Notes: generated from the letters alone by a model not told the origin. A stretch of DNA of 62,183 nucleotides from Catellatospora coxensis (GCF_016862635.1 NZ_BONI01000059.1:1-62183); one strand, 5' to 3'; positions 36,295-44,396 are shown, counted from the stretch's first letter. Made by a program: numbers and translations.

Positions 36295-36840
36295 ATGCTT
36301 TTTGCCCATGACACCGAAGTCGCGCTGGTGGCCGCCGCCGCGCTGGTCAACACCACCGGCTCGGACGGCGAGAAGCTGCCCGACCTGGCCGCGCTCGACG
36401 ACTTCTTCCGGGCGTACGGCTGGACCGGCGGCCGCGAGCACACCGAGGCAGAGCTGCGCGCGGTGCAAGCCCTGCGCCCGCGGCTGCGCCGTATCTGGGA
36501 GGCCGACGAGGACGAGGTCGTCGAGATCGTGAACGCGCTGCTGCGCGAGTCGAACGCGCTCCCCCAGCTCGTCAAGCACGACGAGTGGGACTACCACCTG
36601 CACGCCACACCCGCCGACGCGCCGCTGGCCACCCGGATGGCGGTCGAGGCCGCGATGGCGCTCGTCGACGTCGTCCGCAGCGGCGAGCTCAGCCGCCTGC
36701 GCATCTGCGAGCACCCCGACTGCGGGGACGTCGTCGTCGACCTGTCCAAGAACCGGTCCAAGCGCTTCTGCGACGCCGGCTGCGGCAACCGGGCCGCCGT
36801 CACCGCGTACCGCGCCCGCAAGGCCGCCGCCCGCGCCTGA
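36295..36840 (+). CDS. CGNR zinc-finger transcriptional regulator (DUF1470)
   Basis: The 181-residue product has the ABATE domain N-terminally (about 1-110), with the TEVALVAAAALVNT and LDDFFRAYGWTGG segments. A CGNR zinc finger lies near the C-terminus, with cysteines in ICEHPDCGDV and RFCDAGCGNR. The finger is thought to bind DNA. ATG 36295 has AGGAG upstream; GTG 36280 is less likely. It is divergent from the EamA transporter and ends 3 bases before the convergent TSUP gene. Confidence 0.9.
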   Translation: MLFAHDTEVALVAAAALVNTTGSDGEKLPDLAALDDFFRAYGWTGGREHTEAELRAVQALRPRLRRIWEADEDEVVEIVNALLRESNALPQLVKHDEWDYHLHATPADAPLATRMAVEAAMALVDVVRSGELSRLRICEHPDCGDVVVDLSKNRSKRFCDAGCGNRAAVTAYRARKAAARA

Positions 36841-36842
36841 CC

Positions 36843-37607
36843 TCAGGTGAGCAGCTGGAACATCGCGATCAGGCCGATCACGACGATGAGGGCGCGCAGC
36901 GCCGTCGGGGGAAGCCTGCGCCCCCAGCGGCCGCCGATGAGGCCGCCGACGACCGAGCCCGCCGCGATCAGCAGGGCGGGCTGCCAGGCGACCATGCCCA
37001 GCGCGATGAACAGCACCGCGGCGACGCCGTTGACCAGCGCGGCCAGCAGGTTCTTGATGCCGTTGACCCATTGCAGGTCGGTGGAGAGCAGCACCCCGAG
37101 CAGGCCCAGCAGCAGCACGCCCTGGGCCGCGCCGAAGTAGCCGCCGTACACGCCCGCGCCGAACACGCCGAGCAGCAGCACCGGCCCCACCCGGCGATCC
37201 CGGTCGGGGCGGCGGGTCGCCAGCGAGCGGGCCAGCCGCGACTGCAGGACCACCAGCACCAGGGCCAGGCCGATCAGCACCGGGACGATGGCCTTGAACG
37301 CGCCGGGCGGCAGCCACAGCAGCAGCACCGCGCCGAGCAGCGCGCCCAGCGTCGAGGCGGTGCCCAGGCGCAGCAGCAACGGGCCGTGCCCGGCCAGCTC
37401 CCGGCGGTAGGCGTACGCCCCGGACAGCGAGCCGGGCACCAGGCCGACGGTGTTGGAGACGTTCGCGACGACCGGCGGGTACCCCAGGGCGAGCAGCACG
37501 GGGAAGGTCACCAGCGTGCCGGAGCCCACCACCGCGTTGATCCCGCCCGCGGCCATCCCGGCCAGCAGCACCACCGCGCCCTCGGCGACGGTCAGCGTCG
37601 TCTGCAT
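36843..37607 (-). CDS. TSUP (TauE/SafE) family permease
   Basis: The 254-residue product has about eight hydrophobic segments. It carries the family's twin N-terminal GMAAGGINAVVGSGTLVTFPVLLALGYPP and the second-half GVFGAGVYGGYFGAAQGVLLL. TSUP proteins move sulfite, sulfoacetate or other organosulfur anions. ATG 37607 has AAGG just before it. The gene's 3' end meets the CGNR stop. The 284-base region upstream (37608-37891) shows no gene; GGTCACCC occurs twice in it (near 37708 and 37728). Confidence 0.88.
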   Translation of the reverse strand: MQTTLTVAEGAVVLLAGMAAGGINAVVGSGTLVTFPVLLALGYPPVVANVSNTVGLVPGSLSGAYAYRRELAGHGPLLLRLGTASTLGALLGAVLLLWLPPGAFKAIVPVLIGLALVLVVLQSRLARSLATRRPDRDRRVGPVLLLGVFGAGVYGGYFGAAQGVLLLGLLGVLLSTDLQWVNGIKNLLAALVNGVAAVLFIALGMVAWQPALLIAAGSVVGGLIGGRWGRRLPPTALRALIVVIGLIAMFQLLT

Positions 37608-37891
37608 CCTTGCCGCGCCTTCCCCGGGCCGGTCGACGCCGACAGGTCGCCGCCACCCGGATACTCATGATCCGATGACGCGAGCCTAGGCGGCATGGCA
37701 CCGGGGTCACCCTCGATGCGGCGAAGGTCACCCGCCGATGTGCTCAATCGGTGGCCTCCGGACCGGGTTCGGTGAAGACGCCTCCAGGCCGTTCGGATCT
37801 TGTCCAACGGCACGCGGCCCTCCACGATGGCATCTGCCCGAACCCAGGCGCACAGAGCACCCCATCGGACCGTCAGCAGAGAAGGCGATGC

Positions 37892-38545
37892 ATGAGGATC
37901 TCCCGACCACCATTCCTCGTCATGATCGCGATCACCGCAGCCGCCGTGTTCACGGCCGCGTGCTCGCCGAACGACGACGGCGCCCCGCCTGCGGCACCCA
38001 GGAGCGCCTCGGCAGGTCCGTCTCCGGAAGCAGCCGCCTCACCCAGCCCGGCAGCCGTCGCCGCGGCACGCGTCACTGTGTCCTTACCGGACAAGATCGG
38101 GAAACGGGTGCAGTCGACCGATCCTGAGCACACCCGCGTCGCATCGTTGGTGCTCATCGGCGCTCGTCCGAATCTCCAGGCCGACGTACCGGCCGTGGCG
38201 GCTTTCTACGGCAGCCTCAAGAGCAAGAACCTGATGTTCGTCGCCGCAGTCGCCCAGGAGAAGCCGACCGCCAACGCCCAGGCATACTCGCTCGGCTTCC
38301 TGGTCGATGCCGGGGTCCCCCTGGGATTCGACATCAACGGCGGCATCCGGGTCGGGCCCAACCCTAAGGTCAAGGGCCTGATCGGTTGCGATCGCGGCTC
38401 GTTCGAGGGAGCCTCCGGGGTCTACTGCGCTTGGGCGGATGAGCACAGCTTCGCCTTCGTATACCGCTATGGGACCGCGTCGAACGCCTCCACCGACGAG
38501 GTGTTGGCGACGATCAAGTTGTTGGTGCGGCCCTCGGCCGGCTGA
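37892..38545 (+). CDS. Lipoprotein of unknown function
   Basis: The 217-residue product has a signal peptide with a lipobox ending TAAC (C24), a Pro/Ser/Ala-rich linker (25-58), then an alpha/beta domain from about residue 60. The domain has a pair of cysteines (in LIGCDRGSF and GVYCAWADEH) that could bond. It resembles the small actinobacterial lipoproteins with a hydrophobic-ligand or sensor fold but no family was recognised. ATG 37892 has GAAGG upstream; an earlier in-frame ATG would bury the signal peptide. Confidence 0.75.
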   Translation: MRISRPPFLVMIAITAAAVFTAACSPNDDGAPPAAPRSASAGPSPEAAASPSPAAVAAARVTVSLPDKIGKRVQSTDPEHTRVASLVLIGARPNLQADVPAVAAFYGSLKSKNLMFVAAVAQEKPTANAQAYSLGFLVDAGVPLGFDINGGIRVGPNPKVKGLIGCDRGSFEGASGVYCAWADEHSFAFVYRYGTASNASTDEVLATIKLLVRPSAG

Positions 38546-38613
38546 CATCGCACGCAGAGACGGTGCGGACCCGGCCGGGTCCGTACCGGCTGTGGCCTCG
38601 CCCCATTCCTCGG

Positions 38614-39009
38614 TTAAGAGAGTTCCACCAGGTCGTCGGGGTCCATGGCATCGCCGATGTCACCAGGTCGATCGGTGGCCAGCAGGCAGCCGTACCGGTG
38701 AGCCTCCACGACCGCGTGCGCGACTCCGTGGCCGCCCTTGACCAGGGGCAGCGCCCTGTGCAGGTCGAGCAGCGCATCTCCGGTCAGCGGCAGCACCACG
38801 ATGCCGCTGTCGTCCCAGGACAGCATCCGCTCCACTCGAACCAGGTCGTCGCGATCCAGGTGCGGCCAGACGTCGACCACGGCGAGCGCCGGCACACCCA
38901 CCAGCTGGTCGGCGTCGATGACCTCACTTATCAGTTCGCCGATCGACACACGCTCCAGCCGCAGGTGCAGCAGCAGGGCAGAGGGATCCAGGACCAGGCC
39001 GATGCTCAC
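38614..39009 (-). CDS. PIN-domain ribonuclease, probable VapC-type toxin
   Basis: The 131-residue product begins GLVLDPSALLL, with D8 as the first PIN acidic residue, and later has E24, HAVVEAHRYGCLLATDRPGD as the second and third acidic regions. The layout is that of a PIN RNase, cutting RNA with divalent metal. The GTG at 39009 overlaps the antitoxin stop (GTGA), which is the classic coupled antitoxin-toxin order. A ribbon-helix-helix partner precedes it. The likely role is a vapBC toxin; the family divergence makes target unknown. Confidence 0.78.
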   Translation of the reverse strand: MSIGLVLDPSALLLHLRLERVSIGELISEVIDADQLVGVPALAVVDVWPHLDRDDLVRVERMLSWDDSGIVVLPLTGDALLDLHRALPLVKGGHGVAHAVVEAHRYGCLLATDRPGDIGDAMDPDDLVELS

Positions 39010-39299
39010 GCGGCTCGCTGACCGGAGCCGCCGAGGGTCCGCCTGCGCGCCCGGTGCGCCTCGAGGGCCGCCCGAGCCCGTGCCCGGCCGTCCTCGGTGG
39101 GCGCCATGTCACCTTCGTAACCGAACTCGGCCAGCCGCTGGTGCGCGAGATCCCGTCGCCGGTCCCGCTCGACCAGGCTGGCCAGGTACGCGGAGAAGTT
39201 GCCGCCGGAACGCGCGCGAGCGAACTCCGCCAGACTGACCGGCATCGTGATCGACGTCCGGAAGGTGCCGGCCCCGGCTTCTCCCTCGAGTTCCGTCAT
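39006..39299 (-). CDS. Ribbon-helix-helix-type antitoxin, VapB-like
   Basis: The 97-residue product has an N-terminal SITMPVSLAEFARARSGGNFSAYLASLVERD segment typical of ribbon-helix-helix DNA binding, then a charged helical tail (to the C-terminus) that would neutralise the toxin. The stop overlaps the PIN toxin gene start by four bases. The pair would autoregulate the operon. ATG 39299 begins the reading frame; the ribosome binding site is not strong. Confidence 0.75.
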   Translation of the reverse strand: MTELEGEAGAGTFRTSITMPVSLAEFARARSGGNFSAYLASLVERDRRRDLAHQRLAEFGYEGDMAPTEDGRARARAALEAHRARRRTLGGSGQRAA

Positions 39300-39347
39300 A
39301 CTTTGAGGGTAGCGCAGTGTTATCGACGCCGTACAGCAGCTCGCCCG

Positions 39348-40778
39348 TCAGCGGAAGCCGAACATCTGGGTCCAGTAGTAGCGGTAGGTGCCGCCGGTCG
39401 CCCGGCCCACGCCCATGGCCTTGTACGAGCAGTTCAGAATGTTCGCCTTGTGGCCGGGCGAGTTCATCCACTGCTGCATGGTCGCCTTCGCGGTGGCGTT
39501 GCCCGCGGCGATGTTCTCCGCCGACGGCTGGGTGTACCCGGCCGCCTTGGCCCGGTCCCAGGGGCTGACCCCGTCCGGGGTGGTGTGCGAGAAGTAGTCG
39601 CGCTTGGCCATGTCGGCGCTGTGCAGCCGGGCGGCCTTGTCCAGCTTCGGCTCGGCGCGCAGGGCGCCACAGCCGGCGCTCTTGCGGGCCTGGTTGACCA
39701 GCGCCAGCATCTGCCCCTCCAGCGTCGACGGGACGGCGGCCTTGGTGGGGCTGGGCCGCACCGACGCGGCGGCCGACGGCGAGACCGACGGGCTGGCAGC
39801 CGCCGACGGCGACGCCGACCCCGCGACCGACGGCGACGCGGACCCGGCGGCCGCGCCCGCGGCGGCGGCGGCAGCGGCGGTCCCGGTCCGGTCGGCGGAC
39901 GGGACCTCCAGTGCCAGCGGGACCAGCGCGTACACCCCGGTCGCGGCCAGCACGGTGGCCGCCGAGCCGAGCGCCAGCTTGCCGGGCAGCCGCAGCCCCC
40001 GGGCACTCGCGGCGGCGATCGCGGCGGCCGGGCTGGTCTGCCCCGAGCTGCCCGGGACCGGGCCGTCGGTGAGCGCCAGCAGCGCGGCGAGCACGGCGTA
40101 CGCGCCGTTGCGGGCGGACAGGCGGCGGCACTGGTCGCAGCCGCGCACGTGCCGGTCGACCTGGGACCGCTCGCGGGAGGTCAGCCGCCTGCGGCCGTGC
40201 ACGATGGCGTCGAGCCCGGCGCAGCGGCCGTGCCGCCGGGCGATGAGCACGGTGCGCACCGCGCTGCCCAGCGCCGCCCGCGAGCGGTGCACCAGCACGG
40301 CGGCGTGGGCGGTGCCGACCCCGAGGACCTCGCCGATCTCGCGGCTGGACAGCTCCCAGCGCACGTTGAGTTCCAGCACCGCGCGCTGGCGCGGTTCGAG
40401 CCCGTGCGCGGCGGCCCAGACCAGCTCGTACGCCTCCCGCTGCTCGGCCGCCTGCTCGGGGTGGCGGCCCGGGGTGTCGTCGACCAGCAGCGCCGGATCG
40501 GGCAGCGGCGCGGGGGCGACCCGGGCTGCGGCCGACATCGCCCGCTTGTACGCGATGGAGAACAGCCAGGTCCGGATCACCTCGGGGTCGCGCAGCTTGG
40601 CCAGGTCACGCCAGGCGACCAGGAACGTCTCCTGCACCACGTCCTCGGCGGTGTGCCGGTCGCCGACCTGCCGGGACACGAAACCCAGCAGCCCCGGCCG
40701 GTACAGCCGATAGAGCCGGTCGAAGGCCTCGCGGTCGCCTGCCGCGGCGGCCCTGGCAAGGGACGTGTCTGACCGCAT
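39348..40778 (-). CDS. ECF sigma factor fused to zinc finger, membrane segment and CAP domain
   Basis: The 476-residue product is a four-part fusion. Sigma2 (about 17-85, with HTAEDVVQETFLVAW) and sigma4 (about 115-170, SSREIGEVLGVGTAHAAVLVHRSR) form an ECF sigma factor. An anti-sigma-type zinc motif H210-x3-C214-x2-C217 follows. A membrane segment (about 268-288) leads to an extracytoplasmic Ser/Pro linker and a CAP/SCP domain (about 353-474). ECF families with C-terminal zinc and membrane extensions exist, but a CAP sensor or effector domain is notable. ATG 40778 has GGGAGG upstream, 3' of a hairpin at 40792. Confidence 0.9.
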   Translation of the reverse strand: MRSDTSLARAAAAGDREAFDRLYRLYRPGLLGFVSRQVGDRHTAEDVVQETFLVAWRDLAKLRDPEVIRTWLFSIAYKRAMSAAARVAPAPLPDPALLVDDTPGRHPEQAAEQREAYELVWAAAHGLEPRQRAVLELNVRWELSSREIGEVLGVGTAHAAVLVHRSRAALGSAVRTVLIARRHGRCAGLDAIVHGRRRLTSRERSQVDRHVRGCDQCRRLSARNGAYAVLAALLALTDGPVPGSSGQTSPAAAIAAASARGLRLPGKLALGSAATVLAATGVYALVPLALEVPSADRTGTAAAAAAAGAAAGSASPSVAGSASPSAAASPSVSPSAAASVRPSPTKAAVPSTLEGQMLALVNQARKSAGCGALRAEPKLDKAARLHSADMAKRDYFSHTTPDGVSPWDRAKAAGYTQPSAENIAAGNATAKATMQQWMNSPGHKANILNCSYKAMGVGRATGGTYRYYWTQMFGFR

Positions 40779-40791
40779 GACTGCCTCCCGA

Positions 40792-40824
40792 GGTAGCGGT
40801 GTCTCGCTGATAAGTCCCGCTACC
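40792..40824 (-). promoter_or_regulatory. Inverted repeat just upstream of the ECF-CAP ribosome binding site
   Basis: GGTAGCGG and CCGCTACC are separated by 17 bases and end directly before GGGAGG of the gene starting at 40778. It could be an operator or a 5' leader hairpin; the sequence cannot tell which. Confidence 0.5.
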
Positions 40825-40860
40825 GGTCGCGCCATTACACCCAACGCGAGAATTTCTGTC

Positions 40861-40888
40861 CACGCGAGCGGCGGCCCCCGCTCGCGTG
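40861..40888. terminator. Perfect hairpin
   Basis: CACGCGAGCG pairs with CGCTCGCGTG around an eight-base GCGGCCCC loop. It lies in the gap between the end of the gene at 41026 and the start of the ECF fusion gene, and may be a second terminator of the former. Confidence 0.55.
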
Positions 40889-40970
40889 CCGGAAATCCGG
40901 CCCGCCCGGTCGCGGCCCGTGACCACGCCGCCGCACCGAGCACCTACCGCTGCCGAACGCGGTGGACCCG

Positions 40971-41023
40971 TTAAGAAGGGCACCTTCCACTACGCGGAGC
41001 GATGTGAAGGTGCCCTTCCTTTC
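40971..41023. repeat. Hairpin repeat family 1, copy 5 (mismatched inner stem)
   Basis: Outer arms are as in other copies, but the inner left arm ACTACGC faces GCGATGT, leaving two adjacent mismatches. The loop is GGA as in copies 2 and 4. It begins 2 bases beyond the stop of the minus-strand gene at 41026. Confidence 0.8.
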
Positions 41024-41025
41024 GG

Positions 41026-42069
41026 TCAGTAGACGGAGAGGTGGACGTGGTCGGTGTGGTCGGCGGAGGGGGAGTCGCCGCAGCTCGAGCCGGTCGGTGA
41101 ATATCGGTGCCAGCCGCCGCCGGTGGCGGTCCAGACCTGGCAGAACCAGATGACGTACATGACCCCGAGCGCGCTGGCGTTCTTGACGAAGTACGCGGCG
41201 AGCTTGTTGCCGTAGGTGCGGTCTCCCCCGCTGGCCGTGCCACCGAAGCCGCCCGCCGCGGCCGAGAAGTCGCAGGCGCGGCCCTTGGGGTGCTCGTACA
41301 TGTCACCGGGACGCCAGCACGAGGTGTACCGCTTGAACCCGTCCTCGCGCGCCTGCTCGTAGGCGTGCAGCGTGCGCGGCGTGATGCAGGCGCTCGACGA
41401 GGGCCGGGTGGGGTCGTTGATGCTGCAGATCTCCTTCGGCCAGGTGCCGTCGGCGTTGCGCTTGGCGGGGATGGCCAGCGGCGAGTCCGGGTCCACCCAG
41501 CCGCGGGTGGCCTCGCCGCCGAGCGCGCTGAGCGCCTTGTCGGCCGCCTTGCGCAGCTTCGCCATCTCGGCGAGGTGCTTGGCCTGCTCCTTGACGGAGG
41601 CGTCGACGGCGGCCTTCGCGTTGTTGATCTCGGTGCGCACCGCGACCAGCTCGCTGATGCGGGACTCGTCGCGGGCGGTCAGCTTCTCCAGCGCGGCGGA
41701 GCGGGTCAGGAACTCGTCGGGCGAGTTCGCGTTCAGCATGACGCCGATGACGCCGAGCCGGCCGGACTTGTAGGCCTCGGCCGCGTACTTGGCGACGCCG
41801 GCCCGGACCCGGGTGTACTTGTTCTCCGCCGCGAGCAGCGTCTGGTTCATGGAGGTCTGCTCTTTTTTGGCCTTCGCCAGCGCCGCCTCGGCCTCCAGGA
41901 ACTGCCCGGCCGCGCTCTCCAGGTTCTGGCGCGCCTGGGCGACCTTGGTCGACGGAATCTCGTTGGGCTCGGCGTGAGCGGGCGTCCCGAACCCGGTGAC
42001 CAGCAACACAGCGGCCACGAGCAGGGCGAGCAGGGACGCGGGCCGGGGGCGGCGCACCGGGGTGGGCAC
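41026..42069 (-). CDS. Secreted coiled-coil protein with ARB_07466-like C-terminal domain
   Basis: The 347-residue product has a signal peptide (cleaved near AHAE), a long coiled coil (about 40-185, Ala/Glu/Lys-rich) and a C-terminal domain (about 190-347) with cysteines and SCWRPGDMYEHPKGRACDFS. The latter resembles the ARB_07466-like/DUF4157-class peptidase-like domain seen at the end of RipA-like coiled-coil secreted proteins. A cell wall role is likely but the catalytic status is unclear. GTG 42069, with AAGGA upstream, is preferred over GTG 42105. Confidence 0.78.
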   Translation of the reverse strand: MPTPVRRPRPASLLALLVAAVLLVTGFGTPAHAEPNEIPSTKVAQARQNLESAAGQFLEAEAALAKAKKEQTSMNQTLLAAENKYTRVRAGVAKYAAEAYKSGRLGVIGVMLNANSPDEFLTRSAALEKLTARDESRISELVAVRTEINNAKAAVDASVKEQAKHLAEMAKLRKAADKALSALGGEATRGWVDPDSPLAIPAKRNADGTWPKEICSINDPTRPSSSACITPRTLHAYEQAREDGFKRYTSCWRPGDMYEHPKGRACDFSAAAGGFGGTASGGDRTYGNKLAAYFVKNASALGVMYVIWFCQVWTATGGGWHRYSPTGSSCGDSPSADHTDHVHLSVY

Positions 42070-42238
42070 GTGCGGAATCCTTCCGTCGTCCGCCGCGCCG
42101 GACACGGGCGCGCGGCGGCGGCCGCCAGGGGTGAGGGGAACTCTGTACGGGCGCGGCCGCCAGGCAGATTACCGCGCTGCGGCGGCGCGGGAAAGTCTCC
42201 GAGGTCGCGGTACGTGACGGAGAAGCCCTCGGGAGACG

Positions 42239-42733
42239 TCAATCCGGCTGGATCTCCAGGTCACGGAGGTAACGCAGGCCGGGGCGGTCACCGAGAGTGA
42301 TCGGCTCGTCGACAATGAAGCCGTTGCGGCGGAGCACCGCGGCCGAGGCGGGGTTGTCGAGGGTGGTCACGGCGGTGAGCCCGGTCAGCGCGTACGCACC
42401 GGCGGCCAGCGCGCAGACCTGCGCCACCATCGCCGTGGCCAGGCCCTTTCCGGCGGCGCTCGCGGCGATCCGGTATCCCAGCTCGGCCCGCCCTTCGGCG
42501 ACGTCGACCAGGTTGACCCGGCCCACGATCGCCCCGGCCGCGTCGACCACGACGTGGAAGTGGTGCAGCCCGGCGGCCTGCTCGGCGAGGATCGCGGCAT
42601 GCCGCTGCGCGAAGTCCGCGAAGTAGTCGTCGCCCCGGTCGGGGATGCTCCGGGCGAACCAGGCCCGGTTGGCGGTCTCGAACGCCAGCAGCGCCGCAGC
42701 GTGCGCGGCGGTCAGGCGCTGCAGTTCACCCAT
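42239..42733 (-). CDS. GNAT acetyltransferase, RimJ/RimL-like
   Basis: The 164-residue product has the GNAT core with the acetyl-CoA loop ASAAGKGLATAMVAQVCALA, the strand AELGYRIA before it, and the closing TTLDNPASAAVLRRNGFI of the RimJ/RimL branch. These acetylate N-termini or small amines; the target is unknown. ATG 42733 begins the frame. It lies between the secreted coiled-coil gene and rbpA on the same strand, but a terminator separates it from rbpA only on the other side. Confidence 0.88.
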   Translation of the reverse strand: MGELQRLTAAHAAALLAFETANRAWFARSIPDRGDDYFADFAQRHAAILAEQAAGLHHFHVVVDAAGAIVGRVNLVDVAEGRAELGYRIAASAAGKGLATAMVAQVCALAAGAYALTGLTAVTTLDNPASAAVLRRNGFIVDEPITLGDRPGLRYLRDLEIQPD

Positions 42734-42792
42734 GCGCCGGGACGCTACCCGAGCGGCCCGCCGCCCCGCCCCGGGTTATTCCGGACACACGA

Positions 42793-42827
42793 ATGCCGGC
42801 GCCGGTCTCGGGGACCGGCGCCGGCAT
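42793..42827. terminator. Long GC-rich hairpin terminator of rbpA
   Basis: ATGCCGGCGCCGGTC and GACCGGCGCCGGCAT form a perfect 15-bp stem with a five-base loop. It starts 14 bases beyond the rbpA stop codon. Confidence 0.85.
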
Positions 42828-42840
42828 CGGCGATGTCGGG

Positions 42841-43179
42841 TCAGCGACCACGCTTGGTGCGGACCTCGGCGAGCCGCTCGTTCAGGATCTCCTCGAGCTC
42901 CTCGATCGAGCGGCGCTCCAGCAGCATGTCCCAGTGGGTACGCGGGGGCTTGACCTTCTTCTGCTCCGGCTCGGTGCCGTCGACCAGCCGCGCGACGGCC
43001 CCGTCGAACTTGCACTCCCACGTCGAGGGCACCTCGGCGTCCACGGCGAACGGCACCTCGAACCGGTGCCCGTTGACGCACGAGAACTCACGGGTCTGCC
43101 GGGGCGCGAACTCGGTGTTGCGGTCAGACTCGTAGCTGACGGCGCCAAGTCGGCTTCCCCGCAGCACGCGCTCGCCCAT
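42841..43179 (-). CDS. rbpA: RNA polymerase-binding protein RbpA
   Basis: The 112-residue product is clearly RbpA. It has the N-terminal RGSRLGAVSYESDRN tail, the core with C34 followed by the EVPFAVDAEVPSTWECKFDG block (second cysteine), a basic linker (KKVKPPRTHWDM), and the C-terminal sigma-interacting helix RSIEELEEILNERLAEVR. RbpA binds RNA polymerase and group I/II sigma factors and stabilises open complexes. ATG 43179 is the start. A SigR-type promoter-like sequence lies upstream, consistent with oxidative-stress control known in Streptomyces. Confidence 0.95.
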   Translation of the reverse strand: MGERVLRGSRLGAVSYESDRNTEFAPRQTREFSCVNGHRFEVPFAVDAEVPSTWECKFDGAVARLVDGTEPEQKKVKPPRTHWDMLLERRSIEELEEILNERLAEVRTKRGR

Positions 43180-43217
43180 ACCAGCTCCTCACGATTGAAA
43201 ACGGCCTCTGGTGACGC

Positions 43218-43246
43218 AACGACGCGCACACCCGTCGTGTTTCCCC
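43218..43246 (-). promoter_or_regulatory. SigR-type promoter candidate of rbpA
   Basis: On the minus strand GGAAA and GTT are 19 bases apart, close to the GGAAT-N18/19-GTT consensus of SigR. The -10 lies about 38 bases before the rbpA ATG. Streptomyces rbpA is a known SigR target. Confidence 0.5.
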
Positions 43247-43295
43247 AGCGGCAGACGACAGTACGCGTCCGGCACCAGCACGACAACCCGACACG

Positions 43296-44294
43296 TCAGG
43301 CCCCGGCCGCATCCAGCCGCGCGGCCTGCTCGTCCGACAGCACCACGTCGAGCGCGGCGTGCGCCGTCTCATACTGCGCCAAGGTGCGCGGACCCACCAG
43401 TGGAATCGTCGTGGGCGTGGCCCGCAGCAGCCAGGCCAACACCACCTGGTTCGGGGTGGCGCCGAGTTCGGTGGCCACCTCGGCGACCGCGGCCAGCCGC
43501 GCCTGCGCGTCGGGGCCCTCGTAGTTCTCCATGGCCCAGTGCCCGGTCCGCTTGTCGGCCGAGTCGTAGACGCCCTTGAGGATCGGCGAGTACGCCACCA
43601 GCGACAGGTCGTCGTGCTCGCGCAGGTAGTCCAGCTGCTCGTCGTCCACGATGGAGGCGGAGTCCAGCCCCGCCCTCGGGCGCAGGTAGGTGTGCTGCTG
43701 CTGCAGCGCGACCGGCGCGGGCCAGCCGTTGGCCGCGCACAGCTGCCGGATGCGCTCCAGCCGCCAGGTGCGCACGTTCGACCAGCCGATGTAGCGGGCC
43801 TTGCCCGCGGCGACGATGCCGGCGAGCGCTTCGAGGGTCTCCTCCAGCGGCGTGGCCCGATCGTCGACGTGCACGTAGTAGAGGTCGACGTGGTCGGTGC
43901 GCAGCCGCCGCAGGCTGTCGTCGATCGCCTTGGCCAGGGTCGCCGCGCTCGCGCCCTCGGACCGCGTGCGGGCCAGCGGCCAGTCGGGCCGGCCGTCGCG
44001 CCACACGCCGTCCTGGTCCCAGACCATGGCGCTGCCCTTGGTCGCGAGGAAGACCCGGTCGCGGCGGCCAGGCAGCCAGCGGCCGAGCAGTTCCTCGCTC
44101 TCCCCGCCGAGGCTGCCCTCCCGCGCCCACCAGCAGTAGCAGTTGGCGGTGTCGACGAGGTTGCCGCCGGCGTCGAGGAACCGGTCGAGCATCTCGACCG
44201 AGGTGGGCTCGTCGGTACTGGTCCCCATGAGCATGGCGCCGAGTGCCAGTTGGCCGACCTGCTCGCCGGTGCGCCCGAGTTCTACCGTCTTCAT
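43296..44294 (-). CDS. Aldo/keto reductase
   Basis: The 332-residue product has the TIM-barrel AKR elements: LVDTANCYCWWAREGS (active-site Asp and Tyr in the DTxxxY region), VFLATKGSAM, the DSLRRLRTDHVDLYYVHVDD block with the histidine, and IGWSNVRTW. The C-terminal segment with NQVVLAWLLRATPTTIPLVGPRT binds NADPH. Substrates of this subgroup are often sugars or aldehydes. The ATG at 44294 starts the frame. An upstream 44343 hairpin belongs to the next gene. Confidence 0.92.
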   Translation of the reverse strand: MKTVELGRTGEQVGQLALGAMLMGTSTDEPTSVEMLDRFLDAGGNLVDTANCYCWWAREGSLGGESEELLGRWLPGRRDRVFLATKGSAMVWDQDGVWRDGRPDWPLARTRSEGASAATLAKAIDDSLRRLRTDHVDLYYVHVDDRATPLEETLEALAGIVAAGKARYIGWSNVRTWRLERIRQLCAANGWPAPVALQQQHTYLRPRAGLDSASIVDDEQLDYLREHDDLSLVAYSPILKGVYDSADKRTGHWAMENYEGPDAQARLAAVAEVATELGATPNQVVLAWLLRATPTTIPLVGPRTLAQYETAHAALDVVLSDEQAARLDAAGA

Positions 44295-44342
44295 ACCCTC
44301 ACGCTAGAAGCTGGAGCGCGCTCCAGGTCAAGCGGAATAACA

Positions 44343-44380
44343 CGGCGCGGCCCCTCGCCGGGCAACGAGGGGCCGCGCCG
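44343..44380. terminator. Hairpin terminator of the cellulase gene
   Basis: CGGCGCGGCCCCTCG pairs perfectly with CGAGGGGCCGCGCCG around an eight-base loop, 16 bases beyond the cellulase stop (minus strand). Confidence 0.85.
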
Positions 44381-44396
44381 CTGATCGGGGCGGGAT

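Noticed and set aside
42070-42238. Possible c-di-AMP (ydaO) riboswitch upstream of the secreted coiled-coil gene
   Set aside because: Such genes are often controlled by ydaO RNAs, but I could not find the conserved ydaO blocks on the minus strand; only GC-rich imperfect repeats are visible.
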